A stretch of 64,000 bases of DNA from an uncultured Collinsella sp. (GCA_900757615.1 CAAEON010000030.1:83128-147127); one strand, 5' to 3'. Numbered from the stretch's first letter, positions 49,065-58,107 are shown. The notes: generated from the letters alone by a model not told the origin. Numbers and translations: made by a program.

Positions 49065-50344
49065 ATGGTCTTAAGAATGCTTTCCGCATCAAAGAATTGC
49101 GCGAAAAGATTCTTTTTACCATAGCTATGCTCGTCGTGTACCGCATTGGTGCGCACGTTCCTGTGCCCGGCATTCCCTTCCAGGGGATGCTGGGCCTTTT
49201 CTCGACCGATAACAATTCGGTCGCCGCAGGTGCTATGGCCCTCCTGAATCTTTTCTCTGGCGGCGCGTTGAGCTATGTGTCGGTGTTTTCGCTGGGCATC
49301 ATGCCTTACATCACCAGCTCGATCATCCTCCAGATGCTCCAGGCCGTCGTGCCTTCCCTGCATGAGCTTGCCCGCGAGGGCGAGGTCGGTCAGACCAAGA
49401 TTACGCAGTATTCGCGTTACCTCACCCTGGCTCTGGCAATCCTCAACTCCGTGGGTTACCTCTTCCTCTTTAAGAGCTTCGGCATCAGCTTCAATGGCGC
49501 CGGCGCTCCCGAGATCATCTTCGACCTCATGATTGTCGGCACGCTCACCGCGGGCGCCATGCTGATCATGTGGATTGGTGAGCTCATCACCCAGCGCGGT
49601 ATCGGCAATGGCATGTCGCTGATCATCTTTGCGAACATCATGGCCGGTCTGCCGCAGGCGATCTTCTCCAGCACCGAGGGCAATGCCGGTGGCATCATCA
49701 CCATGGTGATCATCTGCGCCATCATCCTGCTGGTTATCCCGCTGATTGTTTTCCTTGAGCGTGGCCAGCGCCGCATCCCGGTCTCCTACGCCAAACGCGT
49801 CGTGGGCCGTCGCATGATGGGTGGCCAGACCACCTACCTGCCCATTAAGGTCAATACCGCGGGTGTCGTGCCGATCATCTTCGCTTCGGCGCTGCTGTAC
49901 TTCCCGGCTCAGATTGCCGTGTTCTTCCCCGGCATCGGTTGGATTCAGGCAGTTGCCTCTGCGCTTTCGACCGGTTGGCTCAACTGGGTGCTTAACGTTG
50001 TCCTCATCGTGTTCTTCGCGTACTTCTACACCTCCATGGTGTTCAATCCCGATGACACGGCCGACAACCTTAAGAAGCAGGGCGGCTTTATTCCGGGCGT
50101 GCGTCCGGGTAGGGCTACCGCGGCCTACATCAAGAACGCGCTCAACAAGATTACGCTTCCCAGCGCTGTCTTTTTGGCGCTCATCGCCATCGTGCCTTCG
50201 ATCATCTTCTCCTTCACGGGTAACCATCTGATCCAGGCATTTGGTGGCACGTCCATCCTCATCATGGTCGGCGTCGTGCTCGACACGGTCGATAAGCTCG
50301 AAGGCCAGATCAAGATGTATGATTACGATGGATTCTTTAAATAG
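49058..50344 (+). CDS. secY: Protein translocase subunit SecY
   Basis: 428 residues from a GTG at 49058, overlapping rplO by seven bases; GGAAAGG inside rplO serves as the ribosome binding site. Ten membrane segments are expected. Family motifs: NAFRIKELREKILFTIAMLV, YRIGAHVPVPGIPFQG (plug region) and YAKRVVGRRMMGGQTTYLPI, the cytoplasmic loop that contacts SecA and ribosomes. SecY forms the channel for protein export and membrane insertion. Its place between rplO and adk is standard. Confidence 0.98.
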   Translation: MLNGLKNAFRIKELREKILFTIAMLVVYRIGAHVPVPGIPFQGMLGLFSTDNNSVAAGAMALLNLFSGGALSYVSVFSLGIMPYITSSIILQMLQAVVPSLHELAREGEVGQTKITQYSRYLTLALAILNSVGYLFLFKSFGISFNGAGAPEIIFDLMIVGTLTAGAMLIMWIGELITQRGIGNGMSLIIFANIMAGLPQAIFSSTEGNAGGIITMVIICAIILLVIPLIVFLERGQRRIPVSYAKRVVGRRMMGGQTTYLPIKVNTAGVVPIIFASALLYFPAQIAVFFPGIGWIQAVASALSTGWLNWVLNVVLIVFFAYFYTSMVFNPDDTADNLKKQGGFIPGVRPGRATAAYIKNALNKITLPSAVFLALIAIVPSIIFSFTGNHLIQAFGGTSILIMVGVVLDTVDKLEGQIKMYDYDGFFK

Positions 50345-50362
50345 GCTAGAGGAGGATTGCTC

Positions 50363-50989
50363 ATGAACCTCGTATTGCTCGGAGCTCCGGGTGCCGGTAA
50401 GGGCACCGTCGCACAGGAGCTCGTCGCCGAGTTTGGCGTCGCTCACATTTCCACGGGCGACCTGCTGCGTGCTGCCGTCAAGGGTGGCACCGAGCTTGGT
50501 ATTCAGGCTAAGAAGTACATGGACGCTGGCGAGCTCGTTCCCGACCAGCTCGTGATCGACCTTGTCAAGGAGCGCCTTGCTGCCGATGACGCCCAGCAGG
50601 GCTTCATCCTCGACGGCTTCCCGCGCAACACCGCCCAGGCTGTGACGCTCGATTCCGAGCTCTCCGCCATGGGTCGCGAGATCGACTGCGCCCTTCTGGT
50701 CGACGTGGCCCCCGAGGTCATCATCGATCGTCTGTCTTCGCGTCGCACCTGCCGCGCCTGCGGTTACACCGGCACCGCTGCCGATGCCACCTGCCCCAAG
50801 TGCGGTGGCGAGATGTATCAGCGCGACGACGACAAGCCCGAGACCATCAAGAACCGTCTCGACGTCTACGAGAAGTCCACGAGCCCGCTCGTCGACTACT
50901 ATCGTGGCCAGGGTCTGCTCAAGTCGGTCAACGGTGACCAGGCTCGCGAGACCGTGTACGGGGATGTCAAAGAGGCTCTCGGTCTATGA
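50363..50989 (+). CDS. adk: Adenylate kinase
   Basis: 208 residues from the ATG at 50363 (GAGGAGG seven bases before it); a TTG two codons earlier is less likely. P-loop GAPGAGKGT is at residues 7-15, and DGFPRNTAQA is the NMP-binding part. The LID domain holds two CxxC pairs (CRACGYTG and CPKCGG), the zinc-binding form common in Gram-positives. It interconverts ATP, ADP and AMP. It overlaps map by four bases. Confidence 0.98.
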   Translation: MNLVLLGAPGAGKGTVAQELVAEFGVAHISTGDLLRAAVKGGTELGIQAKKYMDAGELVPDQLVIDLVKERLAADDAQQGFILDGFPRNTAQAVTLDSELSAMGREIDCALLVDVAPEVIIDRLSSRRTCRACGYTGTAADATCPKCGGEMYQRDDDKPETIKNRLDVYEKSTSPLVDYYRGQGLLKSVNGDQARETVYGDVKEALGL

Positions 50990-51774
50990 TCAAGATTAAG
51001 TCTGCAACGCAAATCGAGCAGATGAAGAAGGCAGGAGCGCTATCTAAGATGGCGCTCCGCCACGTTGGAGCCATGGTGCGCCCTGGTGTTTCGACCTTTG
51101 AGCTCGATCAGCTCGCGGAGCAGATTATCCGTATGCATGGCGGCACCCCGGCCTTTAAGGGTTATGGCGGGTTTCCCGGTACCATTTGCGCATCGATTAA
51201 CGATGCCGTGGTCCACGGCATTCCCAACCCCGACATGATCCTGCGCGATGGCGATATCATTTCCATCGATACGGGAGCCGTTGTCGACGGTTGGGTCGGC
51301 GATAATGCTTGGACGTTTTTTGTCGGCACACCCACGCCCGAGGCCAAGGCCCTGTGCGAGGTTACGCGCGATTGCCTTAAGGCTGCCATCGAGCAGGCTG
51401 TTCCCGGTAACCATATCGGGGACGTCGGTTATGCCGTTCAGTCCCTCGCTGAGTCTCACGGTTACGGCGTGCTTCGCGACTATGTGGGCCATGGCATTGG
51501 CCGCGTGATGCACGAGGACCCCAACGTTCCTAACTATGGAAAGAAGGGGAGGGGCGTTCGCCTCCAGGCTGGCATGGTCATTGCCATCGAGCCGATGGTT
51601 ACGATGGGTTCCAACCATGTGAGCACGGGCTCCGACGGTTGGATTGTTACGACCAACGACCACCTGCCCGCCGCGCACTACGAGAACACCGTCGCCATTA
51701 CCAATGACGGTCCGGTGATTCTCACCACCGACGCGCAAGGTGCTTGGTGTTCGCTCCAAGGCGGAGAAATGTAA
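50986..51774 (+). CDS. map: Methionine aminopeptidase, type I
   Basis: 262 residues. The five metal ligands are in place: Asp in ISIDTGAVVDGWVGDNAW (two), His in GHGIGRVMHEDPNVPNYG, Glu in AIEPMVTMG and the last Glu in HYENTVAITNDG. It removes the initiator Met from new proteins. The ATG overlaps the adk TGA (ATGA), a sign of coupled translation. Confidence 0.97.
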   Translation: MIKIKSATQIEQMKKAGALSKMALRHVGAMVRPGVSTFELDQLAEQIIRMHGGTPAFKGYGGFPGTICASINDAVVHGIPNPDMILRDGDIISIDTGAVVDGWVGDNAWTFFVGTPTPEAKALCEVTRDCLKAAIEQAVPGNHIGDVGYAVQSLAESHGYGVLRDYVGHGIGRVMHEDPNVPNYGKKGRGVRLQAGMVIAIEPMVTMGSNHVSTGSDGWIVTTNDHLPAAHYENTVAITNDGPVILTTDAQGAWCSLQGGEM

Positions 51775-51810
51775 CAAGTTTCATTTAGTTGTGGAGCCAT
51801 TACGAAGTTA

Positions 51811-51839
51811 TTACGATGCGTGCATACGTGTTGTAGAAT
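51811..51839 (+). promoter_or_regulatory. Promoter of the infA-rplQ segment
   Basis: TTACGA (51811-51816), exactly 17 bases, TAGAAT (51834-51839), then about 40 bases to the infA start. A good internal promoter that lets infA, rpmJ, rpsM, rpsK, rpsD, rpoA and rplQ be made apart from the upstream genes. Confidence 0.6.
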
Positions 51840-51878
51840 ACTCAATCGCTGTCGTTTTCTAGAGAAAGATGATTGCTT

Positions 51879-52097
51879 GTGAAGAAGGAAGACGCAATTG
51901 AGCTCGAGGGTACGGTAAAGGAACCGTTGCCCAATGCCATGTTTAAGGTTGAGCTCGAGAACGGTCATTCGGTTCTGTGCAACATTTCTGGCAAGATCCG
52001 AATGAATTACATCCGTATTCTCCCCGGTGACAGGGTTGTCGTGGAGCTTTCCCCGTACGACCTGACCCGCGGTCGCATCACCTATCGCTACAAATAG
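51879..52097 (+). CDS. infA: Translation initiation factor IF-1
   Basis: 72 residues from a GTG at 51879; an in-frame TTG two codons upstream is unlikely because IF-1 starts right at VKKEDAIELEGTV. The OB-fold blocks ALPNAMFKVEL-like (PLPNAMFKVELENGH) and RMNYIRILPGDRVVVELSPY are clear. IF-1 binds the A site during initiation. The ribosome binding site is weak (AGAAAG). Confidence 0.97.
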   Translation: MKKEDAIELEGTVKEPLPNAMFKVELENGHSVLCNISGKIRMNYIRILPGDRVVVELSPYDLTRGRITYRYK

Positions 52098-52247
52098 CGG
52101 CACGCATACACGCACTCCATTTCCGGCTGCAGGCTTAGCTCAACCTACGGTCGGATTGTGTGTGAAGACCAGCCATAGTTTTAAACGCCTGCGGCTGGGC
52201 GAGTAGATAGTAGGGAAGTAGTTTGAGCGCTACCGAAAGGAAGAACG

Positions 52248-52361
52248 ATGAAGGTACGTCCTTCGGTCAAGAAGATGTGCGATAAGTGCAAAATCATTAG
52301 GCGCCATGGCAAGGTCCTCGTCATTTGCGAGAACCCCCGTCATAAGCAGCGTCAGGGTTAA
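52248..52361 (+). CDS. rpmJ: 50S ribosomal protein L36
   Basis: 37 residues: MKVRPSVKKMCDKCKIIRRH and then GKVLVICENPRHKQRQG. This is the zinc-binding form, with Cys at 11, 14 and 27 and a His at 32. AAAGGAAG lies before the ATG. L36 stabilises 23S rRNA. The preceding 150 bases after infA show no other gene. Confidence 0.97.
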   Translation: MKVRPSVKKMCDKCKIIRRHGKVLVICENPRHKQRQG

Positions 52362-52375
52362 GAGAGGAGACTACG

Positions 52376-52750
52376 TTGGCCCGTATTAATGGTGTTGACC
52401 TCCCGCGTGAGAAGCGCGTTGAGATCGGTCTGACCTACATTTACGGCATCGGCCGCACCACTGCGACGAAGATCTGCGTCGAGTGCAACGTTAACGTGGA
52501 TACGCGTGTTAAGGACCTCACCGAGGATGAGGTTAACGCCATCCGTGATTATATCGATAAGAACCAGATCATGGTTGAGGGCGACCTCCGCCGTGAGCGC
52601 AACCAGAACGTCAAGCGCCTTATGGACATCGGCTGCAACCGCGGCCTTCGTCACCGCAAGGGCCTCCCGGTCCGCGGCCAGCGCACCCACACTAACGCTC
52701 GTACCCGCAAGGGCCCGAAGCGTCAGATCGGTGCTAAGAAGAAGAAATAA
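52376..52750 (+). CDS. rpsM: 30S ribosomal protein S13
   Basis: 124 residues. The start is a TTG at 52376, supported by GAGAGGAG upstream and by the conserved N-terminus ARINGVDLPREKRVEIGLTY. The C-terminal RGLRHRKGLPVRGQRTHTNA is the S13 rRNA-binding tail, ending in a run of Lys. S13 contacts L5 across the subunits. The rare TTG start in a highly expressed gene is notable. Confidence 0.97.
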   Translation: MARINGVDLPREKRVEIGLTYIYGIGRTTATKICVECNVNVDTRVKDLTEDEVNAIRDYIDKNQIMVEGDLRRERNQNVKRLMDIGCNRGLRHRKGLPVRGQRTHTNARTRKGPKRQIGAKKKK

Positions 52751-52764
52751 GGAGCGCTAGATAG

Positions 52765-53169
52765 ATGGCTACTGCTAAGAAGAACGTTCGCGCTGCCCGT
52801 CTGAAGCGCGCGGACCGTAAGAACATTTCCGTGGGCCAGGCTCACATTCGTTCTACGTTCAACAACACGATCGTTTCGATCACCGATCCCCAGGGCAACG
52901 TCATTTCCTGGAAGTCGGCTGGCCAGGTGGGCTTCAAGGGCTCCCGTAAGTCCACGCCGTTCGCTGCCCAGATGGCTGCCGAGGCTGCTGCCAAGCAGGC
53001 CATGGAGCACGGTATGAAGAAGGTTTCCGTCTTCGTCAAGGGCCCCGGCTCCGGTCGTGAGACCGCCATTCGCTCCCTCCAGGCTGCTGGCCTCGAGGTC
53101 TCGAGCATCCAGGACAAGACCCCCATTCCGCACAACGGCTGCCGCCCCAAGAAGCGTCGCCGCGTGTAA
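52765..53169 (+). CDS. rpsK: 30S ribosomal protein S11
   Basis: 134 residues. AHIRSTFNNTIVSITDPQGN and KGPGSGRETAIRSLQAAGLE are the S11 hallmarks, with the terminal NGCRPKKRRRV. S11 lies on the platform of the small subunit. AAGGAG is 16 bases before the ATG. Confidence 0.98.
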   Translation: MATAKKNVRAARLKRADRKNISVGQAHIRSTFNNTIVSITDPQGNVISWKSAGQVGFKGSRKSTPFAAQMAAEAAAKQAMEHGMKKVSVFVKGPGSGRETAIRSLQAAGLEVSSIQDKTPIPHNGCRPKKRRRV

Positions 53170-53188
53170 CTGAAAGGATCGTATCAAT

Positions 53189-53785
53189 ATGGCAATCGAC
53201 AGGACTCCTGTTCTTAAGCGCTGCCGTCAGCTCGGGATCGATCCCGCTGAGCTCGGTTACAGCAGCAAGAAGGAATCTATCCGTCAGCCCAAGCGCCGTC
53301 GCAAGGAATCTGAGTACGGCATGCAGCTGCGCGAGAAGCAGAAGGTCAAGTTCATCTATGGCGTTCTGGAGAAGCAGTTCCACGGCTACTTCAACAAGGC
53401 CCGCAAGATGAACGGCGTCACCGGTGAGAACCTCATGATCATCCTTGAGTCTCGCCTCGACAACGTCGTCTTCCGTCTTGGCTTCGCCCGCACCCGCAAA
53501 GAGGCTCGTCAGTCCGTCCGTCACGGTCACTTCACCGTGAACGGCAAGCGCGTGGATATTCCGTCCTACCGCGTCAAGGCCGGCGACGTCGTCGCTGTCG
53601 GCGAGACGTTCCGTGACCTCCTCCCCATCAAGGAGGCTCTGATTTCCTCCGAGCGCTTTGAGGTCCCTGGCTGGCTCGAGGTCGATATCGAGAAGCTGTC
53701 TGGTAACGTGCTCGCTCTGCCGACGCGTGAGCAGATCAGCGGTGATATCAACGAGCAGCTCATCGTCGAGCTCTACTCTAAGTAG
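53189..53785 (+). CDS. rpsD: 30S ribosomal protein S4
   Basis: 198 residues. It has an RNA-binding N-terminus, and its S4 domain holds LESRLDNVVFRLGFARTRKE and ARQSVRHGHFTVNGKRVDIP. It has no N-terminal zinc Cys group. S4 nucleates 16S rRNA folding and can repress its own operon. AAAGGAT is before the ATG. Confidence 0.98.
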   Translation: MAIDRTPVLKRCRQLGIDPAELGYSSKKESIRQPKRRRKESEYGMQLREKQKVKFIYGVLEKQFHGYFNKARKMNGVTGENLMIILESRLDNVVFRLGFARTRKEARQSVRHGHFTVNGKRVDIPSYRVKAGDVVAVGETFRDLLPIKEALISSERFEVPGWLEVDIEKLSGNVLALPTREQISGDINEQLIVELYSK

Positions 53786-53817
53786 TCCATCCGGGCTGCT
53801 GAGGCTGGAGGTAATAC

Positions 53818-54759
53818 ATGTCAGAATTCATTAGGCCTCAGGTTCAGGTCGAAGAGATCAACGAGACGTCTGCTCGTGTCTCCGTCGAGCCGCTCGAGCG
53901 TGGCTACGGCGATACGCTGGGTAACTCCCTTCGTCGCGTTCTTCTGTCCTCGCTCGAGGGTGCCGCCGTCGAGGCTATTCAGATCGATGGTGCGCAGCAC
54001 GAGTTCATGACCATCCCTAACATGGTCGAGGATGTCACCGACATCGTCCTGAATGTCAAGGGTCTTGTCTTCAGGGCTCTCGGCACGACCGACGAGGCGA
54101 CCGCCACCATTTCGGTTGACGGCCCCTGCGAGGTCACCGGTGCGGACTTCTTTATTCCGTCCGAGTTTGAGCTGGTCAACCCCGAGCAGCACATCGCTAC
54201 GCTTACCGAGGGTGGCCATCTCACCATGAGCATGCGCATCGGGTATGGCCGCGGCTATGTCTCTGGCGAGGCTAACAAGCGCGACAACGATCCCATCGGT
54301 GTGATCCACGTCGACTCGCTGTACTCGCCGGTTTCCCGTTGCGCCAAGCTCGTTGAGGCTTGCCGTGTCGGTCAGCACACCGACTACGACCGCCTTGTCC
54401 TCGAGATCGAGACCAACGGCTCCATCGCCCCGCGCGACGCCGTGGTCCAGGCTGCCAATATCATCAACCAGCATATGGCCGCCTTTATGAACCTTGCCGA
54501 GACCCCCGAGGTCGAGGAGGAGGCTTCGATCTTCGCTCCCGAGGTCACCAACGACAACGCCGAGCTGGACAAGCAGATCGAGGATCTGGACCTTTCCGTC
54601 CGTTCCTACAACTGCCTTAAGCGCGCCAGCATTCACTCGGTCCGTCAACTCGTTGAGTTCTCGGAGAACGATCTGCTCAACATCCGTAACTTCGGTGTTA
54701 AGTCGATCGAGGAAGTGAAGGACAAGCTTGAGTCCATGGGCCTGAGCCTGAAGGCTTAA
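53818..54759 (+). CDS. rpoA: RNA polymerase alpha subunit
   Basis: 313 residues, the usual length. The N-terminal dimerisation domain has ERGYGDTLGNSLRRVLLSSL. The C-terminal domain, after an acidic linker (EVEEEASIF), has LSVRSYNCLKRASIHSVRQL and NIRNFGVKSIEEVKDKLESM, which bind UP elements and activators. GGAGGT is seven bases before the ATG. Confidence 0.98.
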   Translation: MSEFIRPQVQVEEINETSARVSVEPLERGYGDTLGNSLRRVLLSSLEGAAVEAIQIDGAQHEFMTIPNMVEDVTDIVLNVKGLVFRALGTTDEATATISVDGPCEVTGADFFIPSEFELVNPEQHIATLTEGGHLTMSMRIGYGRGYVSGEANKRDNDPIGVIHVDSLYSPVSRCAKLVEACRVGQHTDYDRLVLEIETNGSIAPRDAVVQAANIINQHMAAFMNLAETPEVEEEASIFAPEVTNDNAELDKQIEDLDLSVRSYNCLKRASIHSVRQLVEFSENDLLNIRNFGVKSIEEVKDKLESMGLSLKA

Positions 54760-54789
54760 TGCTTCGCATATTTGAGGAGAAACTAGACC

Positions 54790-55257
54790 ATGCGTCACAA
54801 CGTTAAGAAGGGCCTGAAGCTCGGCACCGATGCGAGCCACACCAAGGCCATGAAGAAGAGCCTGGCCAAGGCCCTCTTCGAGAACGACCGCATCAAGACC
54901 ACCGAGACCCGCGCTAAGGCGCTGCGTTCGGTCGTCGACCCGATCATCACCTGGGCCAAGAAGGGCGACCTGCACTCTCGTCGTCTGGCCATCGCCAAGC
55001 TCGGCGATAAGCAGCTCGTTGCCGAGATTTTCGACAAGGCTGCCCAGGGCATGTGGCAGGACCGCAACGGCGGTTACACCCGCATCATGAAGCTCGGTAA
55101 CCGCAAGGGCGACAACGCTCCCATCGTTATCATGGAGCTCGTCACCGAGCCTTGCACGCCTAAGGCCAAGAAGGCTGCTCCGGCCCCCAAGAAGGCCGCT
55201 GCTCCCAAGAAGGTCGAGGCTGTCGAGGAGACTGCTGCCGAGGAGAGCGCTGAGTAG
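54790..55257 (+). CDS. rplQ: 50S ribosomal protein L17 with Ala/Lys-rich tail
   Basis: 155 residues. The L17 core (residues 1-120) has NVKKGLKLGTDASHTKAMKK and RIKTTETRAKALRSVVDPII. A C-terminal tail of about 35 residues rich in Ala, Lys, Pro and Glu (KKAAPAPKKAAAPKKVEAVE) extends beyond it, a feature of many actinobacterial L17 proteins. Last gene of the operon, followed by a very strong terminator. Confidence 0.97.
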   Translation: MRHNVKKGLKLGTDASHTKAMKKSLAKALFENDRIKTTETRAKALRSVVDPIITWAKKGDLHSRRLAIAKLGDKQLVAEIFDKAAQGMWQDRNGGYTRIMKLGNRKGDNAPIVIMELVTEPCTPKAKKAAPAPKKAAAPKKVEAVEETAAEESAE

Positions 55258-55283
55258 ACATTCCGTCTGCATAGGCTATATTC

Positions 55284-55314
55284 GAGGGGTACGTTCGCGT
55301 ACCCCTCTTTTTTT
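55284..55314 (+). terminator. Intrinsic terminator of the ribosomal operon
   Basis: GAGGGGTACG, tetraloop TTCG, CGTACCCCTC, then seven T residues: a perfect 10-bp stem with a UUCG loop. Confidence 0.97.
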
Positions 55315-55349
55315 GTCGCGATACCGTTGCTTGTTTGTTGGGAGCGCCC

Positions 55350-56174
55350 ATGACCGCGCCGTCTGATTTTAATTCGATTTCCGAGCTTGACGCTACGCTC
55401 GTATTTCGCGTGGCCTATGATGGCTCGTCGTATAGCGGATTTGCCGAGCAGCCGGGCCAGACGACCGTTGCGGGCGAGTTGCGCCGCGCTATCGAGACGC
55501 TGCTTCGCCGCCCGATCGATCTGACGTGTGCGGGTCGTACCGATGCCGGCGTGCATGCGGTGGCCCAGTACATTAGCGTGCCCGTAACGGACGCTGAGCT
55601 TGCTCTGACGCGCCGTAGGTGGCTGAGGGCTATGGATGCCCTCCTGCCCAAAGATATCGCCATAAACGAGGTCTACAAGGCCCGTAGGGGCTTTTCTGCC
55701 CGCTTTGACGCGCGGTCCCGTACGTATACGTACCGTATTGCCGATCGCGATGCGCGCCCCGTGCTCTCGCGCGGTGCGGTGTGGTGGCATCGCTATCCCC
55801 TCGACGTCGATGCGATGGCGGCCGCCTGCCCTGCGCTTTTGGGCGAGCAGGACTTTAAGAGCTTTTGCAAGGTTGCCTCTGCTGTGGGCAAGCCCACGCA
55901 CCGCTGCGTGATGCGTGCGGAGTTTGGCCACGAGGTCGCTTTTGGCGAGGATATCCTGACCTTCACTATCGAGGGCAATGCGTTTTTGCACTCGATGGTG
56001 CGTACCATTGTAGGAACGCTCGTGGAGATTGGCATGCATCGTCGCGATCCCCAGTGGATGCGCGAGGTTATTGACGCCCGTGACCGAACCGCTGCGGGTC
56101 CCACGGCGCCTGCCTGCGGCCTTACGTTTATGGGTGTGGATTACGGCCCCGACGAGCTTGTCGTTCTCGACTAG
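55350..56174 (+). CDS. truA: tRNA pseudouridine synthase A
   Basis: 274 residues from the ATG at 55350 (GGAGCG upstream). The catalytic Asp lies in CAGRTDAGVHAVAQ, and EGNAFLHSMVRTIVGTLVEI is the C-terminal family block. It makes pseudouridine at tRNA positions 38-40. truA commonly follows rplQ. Confidence 0.95.
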   Translation: MTAPSDFNSISELDATLVFRVAYDGSSYSGFAEQPGQTTVAGELRRAIETLLRRPIDLTCAGRTDAGVHAVAQYISVPVTDAELALTRRRWLRAMDALLPKDIAINEVYKARRGFSARFDARSRTYTYRIADRDARPVLSRGAVWWHRYPLDVDAMAAACPALLGEQDFKSFCKVASAVGKPTHRCVMRAEFGHEVAFGEDILTFTIEGNAFLHSMVRTIVGTLVEIGMHRRDPQWMREVIDARDRTAAGPTAPACGLTFMGVDYGPDELVVLD

Positions 56175-56326
56175 GGGAGTGCTCGGCGCGTCTGTGCTTT
56201 GCACATACTATGTGTGAGCTGCGCGTGTGCAACATCTGTTCTTGGCGTGCAACATGTTAGGCGGCTCGTTGCTTTTATAGCTCGGGTGTACCATGAACGA
56301 CAGTTTGATTTGGTGCTATCGAGAGG

Positions 56327-57376
56327 ATGGAAAACTTGGTTCGACGTTGTTCGCATCCGCGACTTTCGGTGATCCTTGTGGTAGAAGGTTCGCCCAGCTA
56401 TGCGATGCGTGCGCTCGAGAGTATCCAGAACCAAGACCTCTATGATTTGCAGATTGTCGTTGTCTGCCGCGATGCTGCGCCCGGTGTGCGCCATTCGCTT
56501 CAAGTTGCTGCCGACAGGGACATCCATATTGATTTGATTGACGTCGAGGACGCGAAGCGCGGCGCTTGTCTTCGTGCCGGTTTTGATGCCTCGCGCGGCT
56601 CTCAAATCATCGCCATGAACGCCGATGAGTGGTTTGCTCCGCAATCCCTTTCCAAGATGGTCGATATCGCGTGCGATACTGCGGCAGACATAGTGTTCCC
56701 CACGGTGTCGCTCGACCGCTATGATGCACATCGAGAGCGCCATTCGCGTGTCTTGGATGCTGCCTCTATTGTCATTGAAGACAAGTCTTCGATGGTGGCC
56801 GGGCTGCCTCAGTTGATTTTAGGCGGCTTGGTTGCTCAAGTCTCTGGCGTGATGTATAGCCGTCCGCTGTTTGAGGCATGCCTTTTGTGCGACAAGGCGT
56901 TTCGCACAGTTGGGTTTATGGCATGCGCGCTCTCGCAGGCGCAGCGCGTCTCCGGATGCGGCGACGCTTGTTTCCACGCGGTGGCGCCTAAGCTTACAGA
57001 TGCCTTTGATCCCACCATGTATGCCAGGGTATCCGATGACACCCGAGCACTCGACGAGCTTGCGGACTCACTCTCGGAAGCAGATAGCGGTGGCCGGCTC
57101 AAGCTGGCAAGCCAAAAGTTCTACTTTGCCGGACTGGTCGCCTGCATCGAGAATTTGTGTCTGAGCCCGCATGGGGTGTCGTCAATCGAGCGTTCCGCCC
57201 GCATGCGTGATATGCTCGAGGCGCCTCGAACCCGTCAGATGGTCGCCGCGCTCAAGGATAACCATCGGGGGCTCGGTCTGTTGTTTGGGCCGATCGCTAG
57301 CGCCAAGCCCGCGCGTTGCGTGATGTGTACGCATCTGGCAGCTTTTCTTAACCGGACGGGCGCAAAAACCGCCTAA
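56327..57376 (+). CDS. Glycosyltransferase family 2-like protein
   Basis: 349 residues. The first 110 residues have the GT-A start (RLSVILVVEGSPSYAMRALE, SIQNQDLYDLQIVVVCRDAA) and then SRGSQIIAMNADEWFAPQSL. The usual D-x-D metal motif is changed to N-A-D-E, so activity is uncertain. The C-terminal 200 residues are not recognised; two Cys (CVMC) lie near the end, and there is no membrane segment. Upstream, two direct GTGCAACAT repeats (56227-56235 and 56247-56255, 20 bases apart) may be regulatory. GAGAGG precedes the ATG. Cell-surface glycan synthesis is possible but not shown. Confidence 0.65.
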   Translation: MENLVRRCSHPRLSVILVVEGSPSYAMRALESIQNQDLYDLQIVVVCRDAAPGVRHSLQVAADRDIHIDLIDVEDAKRGACLRAGFDASRGSQIIAMNADEWFAPQSLSKMVDIACDTAADIVFPTVSLDRYDAHRERHSRVLDAASIVIEDKSSMVAGLPQLILGGLVAQVSGVMYSRPLFEACLLCDKAFRTVGFMACALSQAQRVSGCGDACFHAVAPKLTDAFDPTMYARVSDDTRALDELADSLSEADSGGRLKLASQKFYFAGLVACIENLCLSPHGVSSIERSARMRDMLEAPRTRQMVAALKDNHRGLGLLFGPIASAKPARCVMCTHLAAFLNRTGAKTA

Positions 57377-57387
57377 ACGGCTCATTA

Positions 57388-57415
57388 CGAAACAAACTTG
57401 CATAGAATTGTTTCG
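57388..57415. promoter_or_regulatory. Inverted repeat upstream of argR
   Basis: CGAAACAA (57388-57395) and TTGTTTCG (57408-57415) form a perfect 8-bp inverted repeat with a 12-base centre containing TAGAAT. It could be a weak terminator for the preceding gene or an operator for argR. It does not match the classic ARG box. Confidence 0.35.
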
Positions 57416-57508
57416 AAATGCGTTCTTATACACAAAAGCCTTCAAATAGCGTTAAACTATTCAATCACTGATTGATTGTCTCCGCCATCTTTTGGAGTGA
57501 GGGTTTGT

Positions 57509-57946
57509 ATGGCTAAAAAACGCAATGGGCGCCAGGATGCCATTAGAGATATTGTGCGCAATAAGGACGTCCGCACGCAGCGTGTGCTGGTCGATGAGCT
57601 CCGTGCTATGGGCTTTGATTGCACGCAGGCGACTGTCTCTCGCGATATTGCCGATATGGGGCTGCGTAAGCTCCCTGAGGGCATCTATGTTCTGGCAGAG
57701 GACCTGCACCTGCAGCGCATGGTTTCCGAGCTCGTAACGGGCGTTCTGCGTACCGATAATCTGGTTATGATCAAGGCTCAGCCTGGCACGGCTTCCGGCA
57801 TCGCCGCCGCCGTTGATGCGGCAGAGTTGCCCGATGTGCTTGGCTCGCTTGCCGGCAACGATACGATTTTGGTTATTGCCCAGACGGCCGAGGACGGCGA
57901 GCGTCTCGAGGCGCTGATCAATAAGCTGAGCAATTCTCGCAAGTAG
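57509..57946 (+). CDS. argR: Arginine repressor
   Basis: 145 residues from the ATG at 57509 (GGAGTGAGGG upstream). The winged-helix N-terminus has VLVDELRAMGFDCTQATVSR and DIADMGLRKL. The C-terminal arginine-binding/hexamer part has AQPGTASGIAAAVDAAELPD and GSLAGNDTILVIAQT. It senses arginine and represses biosynthesis genes; no arg genes are in this window. Confidence 0.93.
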   Translation: MAKKRNGRQDAIRDIVRNKDVRTQRVLVDELRAMGFDCTQATVSRDIADMGLRKLPEGIYVLAEDLHLQRMVSELVTGVLRTDNLVMIKAQPGTASGIAAAVDAAELPDVLGSLAGNDTILVIAQTAEDGERLEALINKLSNSRK

Positions 57947-57995
57947 GCGTGCGGGTCGTGCGCTCGGCACTGCGTGCGCTTGCATAGTGGCTTGT

Positions 57996-58031
57996 AAGGG
58001 GTGTCGACGTTGGTCGGTATCCCCTTTTTTT
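57996..58031 (+). terminator. Intrinsic terminator of argR
   Basis: AAGGGG pairs with CCCCTT, extended by CGAC/GTCG, followed by a run of seven T residues. Confidence 0.85.
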
Positions 58032-58070
58032 GTTTGCTGGTATAACGACCGCCCAGTCGCTTCAAACTAA

Positions 58071-58107
58071 AAGGCCCCGAGCAGTTCAATAAGCTGCTCG
58101 GGGCCTT
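58071..58107 (-). terminator. Intrinsic terminator of the penicillin-binding protein gene
   Basis: AAGGCCCCGAGCAG (58071-58084) pairs perfectly with CTGCTCGGGGCCTT (58094-58107). On the minus strand it is followed by TTTTAG. It lies 22 bases beyond the stop of the minus-strand gene. Confidence 0.9.
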
